A program made the position numbers and the translations under genes. Below, piece after piece: positions 40,491-49,853 of a stretch of 64,000 nucleotides of DNA. Every line of letters begins with the position of its first letter. The first letter of the stretch is position 1. The stretch is taken from the NCBI RefSeq assembly GCF_030718205.1, contig NZ_JAUZQF010000036.1, positions 1 to 64,000 of the forward strand, given 5' to 3'. The notes under the pieces were generated by a model, which did no database searches, was not told the origin of the DNA, and saw only the letters and a list, made by a program, of their open reading frames with translations. The stretch comes from Nonomuraea turcica (GTDB taxonomy: Bacteria; Actinomycetota; Actinomycetes; Streptosporangiales; Streptosporangiaceae).

Positions 40491-43004
40491 ATGACACGAA
40501 GCCGGGCCGCCTTACTGGCCCTCCTCACCATGGTCGCCCTGTCCCCCGCCACGGCGGCGCACGCCGCGGACGAGGGACCCGAGCAGATCGTGAACGGCAC
40601 CTTCGACGCCGGAACCGCCCCCTGGTGGGGCACCGCCAACGTCACGCTCGCCGTCGACGAGGGACGCCTCTGCGCCGACATCCCCGGCGGCACCGCCAAC
40701 CCGTGGGACGTGATCATCGGCCAGAACGACATCCCGCTGGTGGAAGGCGAGACGTACGCCTACAAGTTCTATGCCTCCGCGACCCCGGCCAAGGTCGGCA
40801 GGGCGCTGATCCAGCTTCCCGTGGACCCGTGGACGCAGTATCTGTCGGCCGCTCCCGAGATGAGCGTCTCGGGCAACTCCTACTCCTACACGTTCACCGC
40901 TCCCGCGTCGCTGCCGAACTCCCAGGTCGTGTTCCAGCTGGGCGGCAGCGCCGAGCCCTGGAGGTTCTGCATGGACGACGTGTCGCTCAAGGGCGGCGCG
41001 GAGCCCGAGGTCTACGAGCCGGACACGGGCCCGCGGGTCCGCGTGAACATGGTCGGCTACCTCCCCACGGGCCCCAAGAAGGCGACCGTGGTCACCACCG
41101 CGACCACCGCGCTCGACTGGGAGCTCAAGAACGCCGCCAAGGAGACCGTCGCCCAGGGCAAGACCACCCCCAGGGGCGTGGACTCCAGCTCGGGGCAGAA
41201 CGTCCACACGCTGGACTTCAGCGGATACCCCAAGCCCGGCAAGGACTACACGATCACGGCGGACGGTGAGACCAGCCGGCCGTTCGACATCGACACCGGC
41301 ATCTACGACCAGCTGCCCGCGGACGCGCTGAAGTTCTACTACACCCAGCGCAGCGGCATCGAGATCCTCGACAACCTCCGGCCGGGATACGGCAGGCCGG
41401 CCGGGCATGTCGGCGTGGCGCCCAACCAGGGCGACGTGAGTGTGCCGTGCCAGCCGGGCGTCTGCGACTACTCGCTGAACGTCAAGGGCGGCTGGTACGA
41501 CGCCGGCGACCACGGCAAGTACGTCGTCAACGGCGGCATCTCGGTCTACCAGCTCATGGCCGCGTACGAGCGGGACAAGGCGGCCTTCAAGGACGGCCAG
41601 CTCAACATCCCCGAGAGCGGCAACGGCAGGCCCGACATCCTGGACGAGGCCCGGTGGGAGCAGGAGTTCCTGCTGAGCATGCAGGTGCCGGACGGCAAGC
41701 CGTCGGCCGGGATGGCGCACCACAAGATCCACGACCAGAACTGGACCGGGCTCCCGCTGCTGCCGCACCTCGACCCGCAGCTGCGCGAGCTGCACCCGAC
41801 CTCGACGGCCGCCACGCTCAACCTGGCCGCGACGGCGGCGCAGGCGGCCCGGCTGTTCGCCCCGTACGACGCCGCGTTCGCCGCCAAGAACCTCCAGGCG
41901 GCCCGCAAGGCGTGGGCGGCCGCCAAGGCCAACCCGGCCAAGTACGCCGACCCGAACGACGGCACCGGCGGCGGCGCCTACAACGACGACAACGTGACCG
42001 ACGAGTTCTACTGGGCGGCGGCCGAGCTGTACATCACGACAGGCGAGAAGGAGTTCAAGGACTTCGTCCTGGCCTCGCCGCACCACACCGGCGACATCTG
42101 GCGTGATCGCGGCTTCGACTGGGGCAACACCGCCCAGCTCGGCCGCCTGGACCTGGCGACCGTGCCCAACGGGCTGCCCGACCGGGCGCGGGTGCGGCAG
42201 TCGGTGATCGAGGGGGCCGAGAAGTACCTGGCGATCCAGAAGGCGCACCCGTACGGCCTGCCGTACAACCCGCCGGACTTCGACTGGGGCTCCAACAACC
42301 TGGTGCTGAACAACATGGTCGTCATGGCCACCGCGTTCGACCTGACCGGGCAGGAGAAGTACCGGTCGGCCGTGCGCGAGGGCATGGACTACATCCTGGG
42401 CCGCAACGCGCTCAACCAGTCGTACGTGACCGGCTACGGCGAAGTGGCCTCGAAGAACCAGCACAGCCGCTGGTACGCCCACCAGCTCGACCCCGCGCTG
42501 CCCAACCCGCCGCGCGGCACGCTGTCCGGCGGCCCGAACTCCAGCATCCAGGACCCGCTCGCGCAGCGGCTGCTCCAGGGCTGCAAGCCGCAGTTCTGCT
42601 ACATCGACCACATCGAGTCGTGGTCGACGAACGAGCTGACCATCAACTGGAACTCCCCGCTGGCCTGGGTGTCGGCCTTCCTGGCCGACAAGGGGCAGCG
42701 CTCGGACTGCCGGGTGCGCTACACCGCGCACGGTTCGGGCACGTTCACCGCCCAGGTCGTGATCGAGAACACCGGCAGGCACACCGTGAACGGCTGGAGC
42801 CTGCGCTGGTCCTTCCTGAGCGGCCAGCGGGTCCGGCAGGACTGGGGCGCGCAGCTGTCGCAGTCCGGCTCGGTGGTGACGGCGAAAGGCCAGAACCAGA
42901 TCAGGCCGGGCAAGTCCGTGACCTTCGGTTTCACCGGCGCCAACCCGTGGGGACCGAACCCGGCACCCGAGGTGTTCCACCTCAACGGCGACCGCTGCCG
43001 ATGA
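40491..43004 (+). CDS. Secreted GH9 endoglucanase with CBM4/9, Ig-like and CBM2 domains
   Basis: 837 residues. Signal peptide 1-27 (ending AAHA), a CBM4/9-type carbohydrate-binding domain to ~165 (EQIVNGTFDAGTAPWWG), a CelD_N-type Ig-like domain to ~280 (RVNMVGYLPTGPKKATVVTT), the GH9 catalytic (alpha/alpha)6 barrel ~285-735 with the catalytic-Asp motif GGWYDAGDHGKYVVNG and the C-terminal signature WSTNELTINWNSPLAW, then a CBM2 to the end with the usual paired Cys (CRVRYT... DRC). It cleaves beta-1,4-glucan outside the cell. Start at 40491 chosen for the signal peptide. Confidence 0.94.
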   Translation: MTRSRAALLALLTMVALSPATAAHAADEGPEQIVNGTFDAGTAPWWGTANVTLAVDEGRLCADIPGGTANPWDVIIGQNDIPLVEGETYAYKFYASATPAKVGRALIQLPVDPWTQYLSAAPEMSVSGNSYSYTFTAPASLPNSQVVFQLGGSAEPWRFCMDDVSLKGGAEPEVYEPDTGPRVRVNMVGYLPTGPKKATVVTTATTALDWELKNAAKETVAQGKTTPRGVDSSSGQNVHTLDFSGYPKPGKDYTITADGETSRPFDIDTGIYDQLPADALKFYYTQRSGIEILDNLRPGYGRPAGHVGVAPNQGDVSVPCQPGVCDYSLNVKGGWYDAGDHGKYVVNGGISVYQLMAAYERDKAAFKDGQLNIPESGNGRPDILDEARWEQEFLLSMQVPDGKPSAGMAHHKIHDQNWTGLPLLPHLDPQLRELHPTSTAATLNLAATAAQAARLFAPYDAAFAAKNLQAARKAWAAAKANPAKYADPNDGTGGGAYNDDNVTDEFYWAAAELYITTGEKEFKDFVLASPHHTGDIWRDRGFDWGNTAQLGRLDLATVPNGLPDRARVRQSVIEGAEKYLAIQKAHPYGLPYNPPDFDWGSNNLVLNNMVVMATAFDLTGQEKYRSAVREGMDYILGRNALNQSYVTGYGEVASKNQHSRWYAHQLDPALPNPPRGTLSGGPNSSIQDPLAQRLLQGCKPQFCYIDHIESWSTNELTINWNSPLAWVSAFLADKGQRSDCRVRYTAHGSGTFTAQVVIENTGRHTVNGWSLRWSFLSGQRVRQDWGAQLSQSGSVVTAKGQNQIRPGKSVTFGFTGANPWGPNPAPEVFHLNGDRCR

Positions 43005-43078
43005 TCGCCCGCCCGGCGGCCTGCGGGCCGCCGGGCACAGGCATTGCAGACGCTCCGTTCAACGGAATAAGGTCAGCT

Positions 43079-43402
43079 ATGCCGAGGGGAACGTCTGAAG
43101 TCAGCGAGCCGATGTACTTCGTGCTCACCGCCCTGCGCGCGGGGCCGCTGCACGGACACGCGATCAGCAAGTCGATCAAGGAGCTGTCGGGGGGCCGGGT
43201 CCAGCCGTCGGTCGGCACCCTCTACGGCATCCTGGAGCGCCTGAACGAGCGCGGCGTGATCGCCGTGGACCGCGAAGAGGTCGTCAACGGCCGCAACCGC
43301 CGCTACTTCAGGATCACCGACGAGGGCCAGGCGCTGGTGGAGGCCGAGGCCAGACGCATGCAGGCGGCCGCGTCCCTCGTCCTGCGTCCCTCCACTCCAT
43401 GA
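43079..43402 (+). CDS. PadR-family transcriptional regulator
   Basis: 107 residues, the size of minimal PadR winged-helix proteins. The DNA-binding part is MYFVLTALRAGPLHGHAISK through VQPSVGTLYGILERLNERGV and the wing RRYFRITDEGQALVEAEARR. Start ATG at 43079. PadR proteins usually repress an adjacent transporter or detoxification gene; here the next gene is a small secreted protein. Confidence 0.9.
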   Translation: MPRGTSEVSEPMYFVLTALRAGPLHGHAISKSIKELSGGRVQPSVGTLYGILERLNERGVIAVDREEVVNGRNRRYFRITDEGQALVEAEARRMQAAASLVLRPSTP

Positions 43403-43440
43403 CGGCGGTCCATTCGCGGCCGCGACGCGTCCAAGGATGC

Positions 43441-43863
43441 ATGAGGAGGATCTGGAAAGTCATGCTCCTGCCGGTGCTCGTCCTGGCCGTGAGCGCGGCC
43501 GCGGCGCCGGCCATGGCCGTGCCCGCGCAGAAGAAGGTGCTGGTCGACTTCAGGAAGGAGGGCGGCTTCGCGGGGCTCCAGGACCACGTGATCGTGTACG
43601 GCAACGGCTGCGTGAGACTGGACCGCCGCACGGGGCCGACCATCGACAAGTGCCTCACCGCCAAGGAGGAGCGCAGGCTCCGGGCGGACCTGAAGGATCT
43701 GCGGATCGGCCGGTCGGAAACGCGGCCGCCGGGGGCGGACTTCATCGCGTACCGGCTGGCCTACATGGGGCGGCACGCCACTCGCTACACGCTGCCCGCC
43801 AGCTGGCGGCCCGTGGTCCGGCACCTGGACAAGATCATGGAGAAGTACTGGGCGCCGGACTGA
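43441..43863 (+). CDS. Small secreted protein, unknown function
   Basis: 140 residues from the ATG at 43441, which gives a standard signal peptide (RRIWKVMLLPVLVLAVSA, cleavage near AMA-VPA). An earlier in-frame ATG at 43399 overlaps the PadR stop and would extend the N-terminus by 14 residues. The mature protein is charged, has two Cys (GNGCVRLDR, IDKCLTA) that may form a disulfide, and no known motif. Likely controlled by the adjacent PadR. Confidence 0.65.
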   Translation: MRRIWKVMLLPVLVLAVSAAAAPAMAVPAQKKVLVDFRKEGGFAGLQDHVIVYGNGCVRLDRRTGPTIDKCLTAKEERRLRADLKDLRIGRSETRPPGADFIAYRLAYMGRHATRYTLPASWRPVVRHLDKIMEKYWAPD

Positions 43864-43944
43864 GACCATTGACCGGGAGAGCGCGGCGGAATTATGTTCG
43901 GTCGTTCGCCGTCTCGCGCACGGCCGCACCACGAAGGAGCTCCC

Positions 43945-45366
43945 GTGAACCTCCCCCTGACCGGACGGACCGCCGAGGACCTGCTGGCTGAGGTGGCCAG
44001 GATGAAGGAGCACGACTTACCGGTGCGCGGCGGCCAGGTGACCGCCTACGTCTACGACACCGGGCGGGCCGAGGTCAACGACGCGGCGGCGCGGGCGTAC
44101 TTCGAGATGCTGGAGGTCAACTGCCTCGACCCGACCGCGTTCCCGAGCGTGGTCGAGATGGAGCGGCAGGTCGTCGGCGCGGTCGCCGACCTGCTTGGAG
44201 GCGGGCACGGCATCTTCACCAGCGGCGGCACCGAGTCGATCATGCTGGCCGTGAAGGCGGCGCGCGACCTGGGCGGGCGTTCGCGCCCGAACCTGGTGGT
44301 CCCCGTGACCGCCCACCCCGCCTTCCACAAGGCCGCCCACTACCTCGGCGTCGAGGTCGTCGCCGTGCCGGTGGACCTGGACACGTACCGGGTGCGGGCG
44401 GCGGACGTCGAGCAGGCGATCGACGACGACACGATCCTGGTCGTCGCCTCGGCGCCGTCCTACCCGCAAGGTGTGATCGACCCGATCGAGCAGGTCGCCG
44501 CCGTGGCGTCGGCGGCCGGCGTCCCCTGCCACGTGGACGCGTGCGTGGGCGGGTGGCTGCTGCCGTGGCTGCGCGCGGCCGGTGCCGCGATCCCGCCGTT
44601 CGACCTGTCCGTGCCCGGCGTCACGTCCATCTCCTGCGACCTCCACAAGTACGGGTACGCCCCCAAGGGCGCCTCGGTGGTTCTCTTCGCCGATCCCGCG
44701 ATGCGCCGCAAGGCGTACTTCGCCTCGGCGGGCTGGCCCGGCTACACGATCATCAACGCGACCGTCCAGAGCTCCAGATCGGCGGGCCCCCTCGGCGGCG
44801 CCTGGGCCACGCTGCAGGCGCTGGGCCGGCAGGGGTACGAGGAGCTCGGCCGGGTCACGCTGGAGGCCACGACCCGGCTCTGCGAGGGCATCGCCGCGAT
44901 CCCCGGGCTGCGGGTGCTGGGCGAGCCCGAGTCGTCGCTGGTGGCGTTCACCGGGGACGGAATCGACGTGTTCGTCCTGGCGGACGAGGCCCGGAGGCGG
45001 GGCTGGTTCCTGCAGCCGCAGCTGTCGTACGCGGGCATCCCGGCCAACCTGCACATCACCGTGACCGGCGTGACGCTGGCCGGGGTGGACGCCATGCTGA
45101 AGGTGATCGCCGAGGCGGCCGCGGCCGCCAAGGAGCGCGGGCCCGTCGTGTTGCCCGAAGGACTGGTCGAGCTGGTGGCGGGCCTGGATCTGGAGGCACT
45201 AGACGACGCGACCTTCGCCGACCTGGCCGCGTCCGTGGGGGTGGACCTGCGGCCAGGGGCGGGACAGCCGGAGATGGCGGTGGTCAACACGGTCCTGGAC
45301 GCGCTGCCGGCGGCGAGCAGGGAGGCGGTCCTGGTCCGGTTCCTGTCGGTGGTCTACGGATCCTAG
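43945..45366 (+). CDS. PLP-dependent group II decarboxylase/lyase (sphingosine-phosphate-lyase-like)
   Basis: 473 residues from the GTG at 43945 (AAGGAGCTCCC site). PLP-binding landmarks: FTSGGTESIMLAVKAARDLG, HPAFHKAAHYLGVEVV, HVDACVGGWLLPWLR (Asp contacting the pyridine N) and SISCDLHKYGYAPKGASVVL, where the Lys forms the Schiff base. Closest in style to sphingosine-1-phosphate lyases and related aminoacid decarboxylases. Substrate unknown. Its stop and that of the converging copper monooxygenase share the tetranucleotide CTAG. Confidence 0.9.
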   Translation: MNLPLTGRTAEDLLAEVARMKEHDLPVRGGQVTAYVYDTGRAEVNDAAARAYFEMLEVNCLDPTAFPSVVEMERQVVGAVADLLGGGHGIFTSGGTESIMLAVKAARDLGGRSRPNLVVPVTAHPAFHKAAHYLGVEVVAVPVDLDTYRVRAADVEQAIDDDTILVVASAPSYPQGVIDPIEQVAAVASAAGVPCHVDACVGGWLLPWLRAAGAAIPPFDLSVPGVTSISCDLHKYGYAPKGASVVLFADPAMRRKAYFASAGWPGYTIINATVQSSRSAGPLGGAWATLQALGRQGYEELGRVTLEATTRLCEGIAAIPGLRVLGEPESSLVAFTGDGIDVFVLADEARRRGWFLQPQLSYAGIPANLHITVTGVTLAGVDAMLKVIAEAAAAAKERGPVVLPEGLVELVAGLDLEALDDATFADLAASVGVDLRPGAGQPEMAVVNTVLDALPAASREAVLVRFLSVVYGS

Positions 45367-46508
45367 GTGAGGGACACGATGGCGATGCCGAGGCACATCT
45401 CGTCGCTGGTGCCGTCGCCCCACACCACGTACCGGGGCGGCTGCTTCTGGAGTTGCGGCAGCAGGGCGCGCAGGCCGGCGTCGTGGGTGCAGGTCACCCG
45501 GACGACGTCGCCCTTCTTGAGCTGGACGGGCGCGGGGAGCACGCGCAGCGACTGGTCGTCGAAGTTGTAGTCGGGGACGTCCAGCAGTGTGCGGGCCCCA
45601 GGCGCGCCGGGGTTGAGCTCGACCTTGATGGCGCGGCCGAGCAGGTGCATGTGGCCGGCCAGGGCGTGTACGGTGGCGGGGCCCCCGATGGGCAGGTCGC
45701 AGTGTTGCGTGGGGCCCGGCCTGGCCGGGCGGCAGAACTCGGCGAGTTCGGTCAGCTGATCCTCGATCTCCTTGCCAAACCTGCCGATGACGTCCTTCAC
45801 CGCGGCGGCCCGGTCGCACAGCGGGCCCGACTCCTTCGGCGTGCAGGGCAGCTCGACCGGGGCGGGGAACAGCGCGGTCTCGAGCGGCGTCAGCGACTGC
45901 TCGGTGAGGCGCAGCCGGATCCCGGAACGGTCGGTGCCCGGCTTGCCGTCGACGCCCAGCAGGTTGTAATGAACCTGCATGACGAGCTGGCTACCCGGCG
46001 GCAGCTCGTATCCGTACTTCGCGTCGAGGAGCGTCTCGTTCGTGCCGGGCGCCCAGTGGGCCACCCATGACGCCTCGTCGACGCCCGAGTCGCCGAAGCA
46101 GGTGTAGCCCTGGCCCGGGGTGGCGGCGTCGAGCTCGCGGGCCTTCGCGGCCTGCTCGGGGTTGAGCCTGAAGAAGATGGCGTGGTGGACGAGGTCGGTG
46201 TTCTGGGGCTGGAACTGGGCGCCGGTCAGGAACATCCGGTTCGCCAGCTTCGGGTCGATGAGGAAACACCGGTAGTCGTCCGTGCCGCCGTTGGGCGGGC
46301 CCGGCGTGTACGGCTCCTCCATCGTCAGTGAGACGAACCGCTCGCCGGCCCGCAGCGGGGAGGCGGTGGGCGTGGACGCGGCGGTGTGGCCAGAATGGCT
46401 GGAGTGCCCGCCGGCCGCCGGGGTGGTGGCCGTGGTGGTGGACGCGCCGCACGAGGCGAGCAGGACGGCCACGACGAGGACGGCGGCCGTCCGGGCTAGT
46501 CGGTTCAT
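45363..46508 (-). CDS. Copper type II monooxygenase-like lipoprotein (PHM/DBM fold)
   Basis: 381 residues from the ATG at 46508. Lipobox LLASC (Cys ~21), a Thr/Ser/His-rich spacer, then a PHM-like two-lobe domain: DLVHHAIFFRL (first copper His pair), VMQVHYNLL, and ALAGHMHLLGRAIKV plus TCTHDAG (second copper His set). Eukaryotic relatives hydroxylate peptide glycines or dopamine with ascorbate and O2; bacterial substrates are unknown. Exposed on the outer surface of the membrane. Separated by 98 bp from the upstream histidine kinase gene on the same strand. Confidence 0.8.
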   Translation of the reverse strand: MNRLARTAAVLVVAVLLASCGASTTTATTPAAGGHSSHSGHTAASTPTASPLRAGERFVSLTMEEPYTPGPPNGGTDDYRCFLIDPKLANRMFLTGAQFQPQNTDLVHHAIFFRLNPEQAAKARELDAATPGQGYTCFGDSGVDEASWVAHWAPGTNETLLDAKYGYELPPGSQLVMQVHYNLLGVDGKPGTDRSGIRLRLTEQSLTPLETALFPAPVELPCTPKESGPLCDRAAAVKDVIGRFGKEIEDQLTELAEFCRPARPGPTQHCDLPIGGPATVHALAGHMHLLGRAIKVELNPGAPGARTLLDVPDYNFDDQSLRVLPAPVQLKKGDVVRVTCTHDAGLRALLPQLQKQPPRYVVWGDGTSDEMCLGIAIVSLT

Positions 46509-46606
46509 GGAAATCACACTGGCCTGGCCTAGGTCCGCCGGGCATCCTTCCCTGGAACCCTTTTGCTCCTTCGTTGGGATGACGTCGCCCATCAGACCGT
46601 GGTCGG

Positions 46607-47743
46607 TCAGGGTGGGGAGATGGGGAGGGTGGCCTCGACGTGGAAGCCGCCGTCCACCACCGGACCGGCCTCCAGCGTGCCGCCGGCCAGCTCGACCCAC
46701 TGCCGCACGTCGTGCAGACCGCCCACGTCCGTCCAGCCGAACGCGGTCGCCTCCTTGTCCGGCGGCGTGTTCTGTACGCTGATCCGCACGACGCCCGCGA
46801 GGTAACGGACCTCCACCCGGGCGTCCGCGCCGGGCGCGTGGTCGCGAACGTTCGCCAGGGCCTCCTGGACCACCCGGTACGCCGTCCGCCCCACCGCGCC
46901 GGAGACGGGCACCGGCGTCCCGCTCACCACCAGCTCCACGGGCACCCCCGCGCAGGCCGACTCCGAGGTCAGCGACCGCAGGTCGGGCAGCGGCAGCCCT
47001 ACATCGAAGCCCTCCCCGGTGCAGCGCCGCAACAACGCCACCATGTGACGCAGCTCCTCCAGCGCCTCGCCGGCCGTGGCGCGCAGCTCCTCCGCCGCCG
47101 CCCGGCCGCGCTCGTCGGCCGAGGCCGCCGCCAGGGCCCCGGCCTGCAGCACCATCCGGCTGACGCGGTGGGTGACGACGTCGTGGATCTCGCCGGCCAG
47201 CCGCTCGCGTTCCACCCACTCGGCGCGCTCGGCCAGGACCCGCTCCAGCCGTGCCCTGACCTCCGTGTACAGGCCGTACATCACCGCCAGCGCGATCACG
47301 GCCTCGGTACGCAGGACGAGGGGCGCGGCGGCCGGCCACCCGGCGAGCAGTGACACGGCCAGGGCAAGCGTGATCACCGGCAGCCACCGCAGGGTGCGGC
47401 GATGCCTGGCGAAGCGCATCGCCGCATACCCGGCGAACGCGCACGACGGCGGCCACACCAGTACGTCGTACAGCGGCGGCACGACGGACGGGGCCAGCAG
47501 GCACAGCACGGGCAGCGCGAGCGCCGTGCCCGCGCAGATCCACGCCACGGTGAGCGGCGCGCGGCGCATCCACAACACCGGCAGCGCGGTGGCCAGAAGG
47601 ATCGGCAGAAGCGGGCCCGCGGAGTCGATCGCCAGCGTCAAGCCTGCCGCGACCAGGACCGCGACCACGTCGGCAGGCCGCGGACGGGCACCGTCCACCG
47701 GCTCATCGTACGATCGCCGACCCGGCCTGCCCAGCCTCCTCAA
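46607..47743 (-). CDS. Sensor histidine kinase (HisKA_3 type), no response regulator nearby
   Basis: ~378 residues. N-terminal half has five to six membrane helices; the dimerisation box ERERLAGEIHDVVTHRVSRM carries the phosphoacceptor His; the ATPase has the N-box VVQEALANVRDHAPGA. The G-box region reads FGWTDVGGLHDVRQWVELAG, degenerate compared with the usual GhGLxGMRER. Start is uncertain: TTG at 47743, or a GTG about 45 bp downstream. No response regulator gene is adjacent, although a regulator remnant lies at 2223-2338. Confidence 0.82.
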   Translation of the reverse strand: MRRLGRPGRRSYDEPVDGARPRPADVVAVLVAAGLTLAIDSAGPLLPILLATALPVLWMRRAPLTVAWICAGTALALPVLCLLAPSVVPPLYDVLVWPPSCAFAGYAAMRFARHRRTLRWLPVITLALAVSLLAGWPAAAPLVLRTEAVIALAVMYGLYTEVRARLERVLAERAEWVERERLAGEIHDVVTHRVSRMVLQAGALAAASADERGRAAAEELRATAGEALEELRHMVALLRRCTGEGFDVGLPLPDLRSLTSESACAGVPVELVVSGTPVPVSGAVGRTAYRVVQEALANVRDHAPGADARVEVRYLAGVVRISVQNTPPDKEATAFGWTDVGGLHDVRQWVELAGGTLEAGPVVDGGFHVEATLPISPP

Positions 47744-47753
47744 TGCCCCGGCA

Positions 47754-49697
47754 TCAGAGCTTGGTGATGCGGACGGCGTCGGCGATGACGTACCCGGTCG
47801 TGGAGGTCCAGCGGCTCACGCCGACCACGTTGTACGTGCCCGCGTTGAGGGAGAACGTGCCGATGCTGCGCCACGCACCACCCCCCGACCGCTGGTCCAC
47901 GGTGACCGTCTGGTTGCCCCCCGACGCGGCCACGATGTGCGGCGTCGCGCTGTTGTAGCCGGCGTTGGCCGGATGCCACACCTCCACCCGGTAGTCGCCC
48001 GCGCTCGGAATCGAGGCCTGGAACCAGGCGGGATCGCTGGCCGCGACCGGGTCGGCGAACCGGTAGTCGCTGCCGTGCACCTGCGTGGAGTACGTGGAGG
48101 TCCCCCAGTTGGCACTGGCCGTGAAGCCGGACTCGGCGTTGTCGATCACCACGCTGTACCCCGAGCCGCCGGAGGCGACCCGGCCGGCGCTGGGCGCGCT
48201 CTCCTGGTGCGTCCTGTTGAGCGCGGTCACGTAGTAGGTCTGCGTCCCGCCGGCGGGCGGGTCGGTGAAGGTGGTCTTCCTCGTAGTGGTGATCAGGTTA
48301 CGGGCGTCGGCGAAGAAGCACGGGTCGGCGGCCGACGGGGAGCCGGCGACGCGGTAGACGGCGTACGAAGTGCCCGAGCCGCTCCAGGTCAGCTGGACGC
48401 CGTTCGTCCCTTGGGTGGCGGAGGTGATGACCGGCGCGGCGGGGGCGGCGGCCGAGCCGCGGGCCGGAAGCAGCGCGGGCTTGGTGTAGTGGGTGTTGAC
48501 TAGCCTGGTGATCGCGCCGATCCGGTCGGCTTTGACGTCCTTGGCGCTGAAGTAGACGTCGCCGACGACCTCGGGATGCTTCCTGTTGTCGGTGAGGTGG
48601 TCGCTGAGCTCGGCCGGGTCCTGCCAGGCGGCGTCCTGGCCGGAGGCGCCGGCGCGGTAGGCGGCCTGGCCGACGACGAGCTGCACGCCGGTGTCGCGTA
48701 CGACGTCGGACCACCAGGCGGTGAGCACCTCGTAAGCGGCGGTGGAGAAGCCGATGTGCCAGTAGATCTGCGGCGCGATGTAGTCGACCCAGCCCTGCTT
48801 CACCCACTGCCGGCTGTCGGCGTAGATGGAGTCGTACGACTGCAGCCCCGAGGTGCGCGAGCCGAGCGGGTCGGTGCCGGAATTGCGCCAGATCCCGAAC
48901 GGGCTGATCCCGAAGGACACGTGCGGTTTTGCGGCGTGGATGCGCTGGTCGAGCTCGCGGACGAGGAGGTTGACGTTGTTGCGCCGCCAGTCGGCGATGT
49001 TGCCGAACGAGCCGCCGTACTGCTGGTAGGTGGCCGTGTCCGGAATGCTCTGGCCACTGACCGGATAGGGGTAGAAGTAGTCGTCGAGGTGCACACCGTC
49101 GAGGTCGTAACGCGAGACGGCGTCCATGATCGCGTCTTCGATGAAGTCGCGTACCGTCGGGATGCCCGGGTTGTAGTAGAGCTTGCCGCCGTAGGCGAAA
49201 CGCCAGGACGGGTTCTGCCGCGCGGGGTGCGTGGAGACGAGCCTGGTCGGGTCGTCGTGGTTGGCGATCCGGTACGGGTTGAACCAGGCGTGGAACTCCA
49301 GGTTGCGGGCGTGGGCCTCGTTGACCATGAAGGCCAGCGGGTCGTACCCGGGGTTGCCGCCCTGAGTGCCGGTCAGCCACTGCGACCACGGCTCGTACGG
49401 CGACGGCCAGAACGCGTCGGCCGTCGGCCTGACCTGCACGACCACGGCGTTCATGCGCTTGGCGACGGCCAGGTCCAGCCAGGCGCGGAACTCGGCCTGC
49501 TGCGCCGCCGCGCTCAGTCCGGTGCGGCTGGGCCAGTCGATGTTCGCGACAGACGAGATCCACATGGCCCTGAGCTGGCGTTTGGGGGTGGCGGGATCGA
49601 TCGTGCAGGCGGCGGCGGCTGCGGAGGCGGTGGGAGTGACGATGCTGACGAGTGCGGCGGTGAGCGCCGCTAAGACGGTACGCAGAAGCGCGGTCAC
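47754..49697 (-). CDS. Secreted GHL10-family glycoside hydrolase with golvesin-type C-terminal domain
   Basis: 647 residues from the GTG at 49697, giving a signal peptide (TALLRTVLAALTAALVSIVT, cleavage at ASAAAA); a TTG 36 bp upstream is the alternative. Residues ~35-370 form the GHL10/DUF187 barrel: RAMWISSVANIDWPS, MNAVVVQVRPTADAFWPS, AWFNPYRIAN, YDLDGVHLDDYFYPYP and VSFGISPFGIWRN. A fibronectin-like linker follows, then a golvesin/xanthan-lyase-like domain (~515-647: FADPVAASDPAWFQASIP). Family members are thought to cut peptidoglycan or related polymers. The C-terminal domain is nearly the same as in the divergent amidase gene. Confidence 0.88.
   Translation of the reverse strand: MTALLRTVLAALTAALVSIVTPTASAAAAACTIDPATPKRQLRAMWISSVANIDWPSRTGLSAAAQQAEFRAWLDLAVAKRMNAVVVQVRPTADAFWPSPYEPWSQWLTGTQGGNPGYDPLAFMVNEAHARNLEFHAWFNPYRIANHDDPTRLVSTHPARQNPSWRFAYGGKLYYNPGIPTVRDFIEDAIMDAVSRYDLDGVHLDDYFYPYPVSGQSIPDTATYQQYGGSFGNIADWRRNNVNLLVRELDQRIHAAKPHVSFGISPFGIWRNSGTDPLGSRTSGLQSYDSIYADSRQWVKQGWVDYIAPQIYWHIGFSTAAYEVLTAWWSDVVRDTGVQLVVGQAAYRAGASGQDAAWQDPAELSDHLTDNRKHPEVVGDVYFSAKDVKADRIGAITRLVNTHYTKPALLPARGSAAAPAAPVITSATQGTNGVQLTWSGSGTSYAVYRVAGSPSAADPCFFADARNLITTTRKTTFTDPPAGGTQTYYVTALNRTHQESAPSAGRVASGGSGYSVVIDNAESGFTASANWGTSTYSTQVHGSDYRFADPVAASDPAWFQASIPSAGDYRVEVWHPANAGYNSATPHIVAASGGNQTVTVDQRSGGGAWRSIGTFSLNAGTYNVVGVSRWTSTTGYVIADAVRITKL
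47806..47876 (-). repeat. 71-bp exact inverted copy (partner 51246-51316)
   Basis: This stretch, reverse-complemented, is identical over 71 bp to 51246-51316. Both encode the same part of the golvesin-type domain (around GTFSLNAGTYNVVGVSRW). Identity including third positions indicates recent duplication or gene conversion between the two divergent genes. Confidence 0.85.
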
Positions 49698-49754
49698 GAA
49701 GGGAAGTTTCAGGGCTATGACACTAAAGCGCAATAGTCTTCACAAAAGCTGTGG

Positions 49755-49768
49755 GTGGAAAGTTTCAC
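49755..49768. promoter_or_regulatory. GAAAGTTTC-containing element between two wall-enzyme genes
   Basis: GTGGAAAGTTTCAC; the 9-bp core GAAAGTTTC (49758-49766) is the inverse of GAAACTTTC before the cellulase and the SARP gene. The 156-bp divergent promoter region also holds ATGTC-N7-GACAT (around 49784-49800). Confidence 0.5.
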
Positions 49769-49853
49769 CTAACTCCTAAGTAATGTCAATTATCGACATC
49801 AGTCAGGACATGCCATACGTTGCTCCCGTCACCCTTGTGAACGAGGAGCACCC

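Noticed and set aside
40512..42980. 822-codon open frame antisense to the GH9 cellulase
   Set aside because: The plus-strand cellulase has complete domains and a signal peptide; the antisense frame has only Val/Leu/Arg-biased filler, as expected from GC-skewed codon positions.
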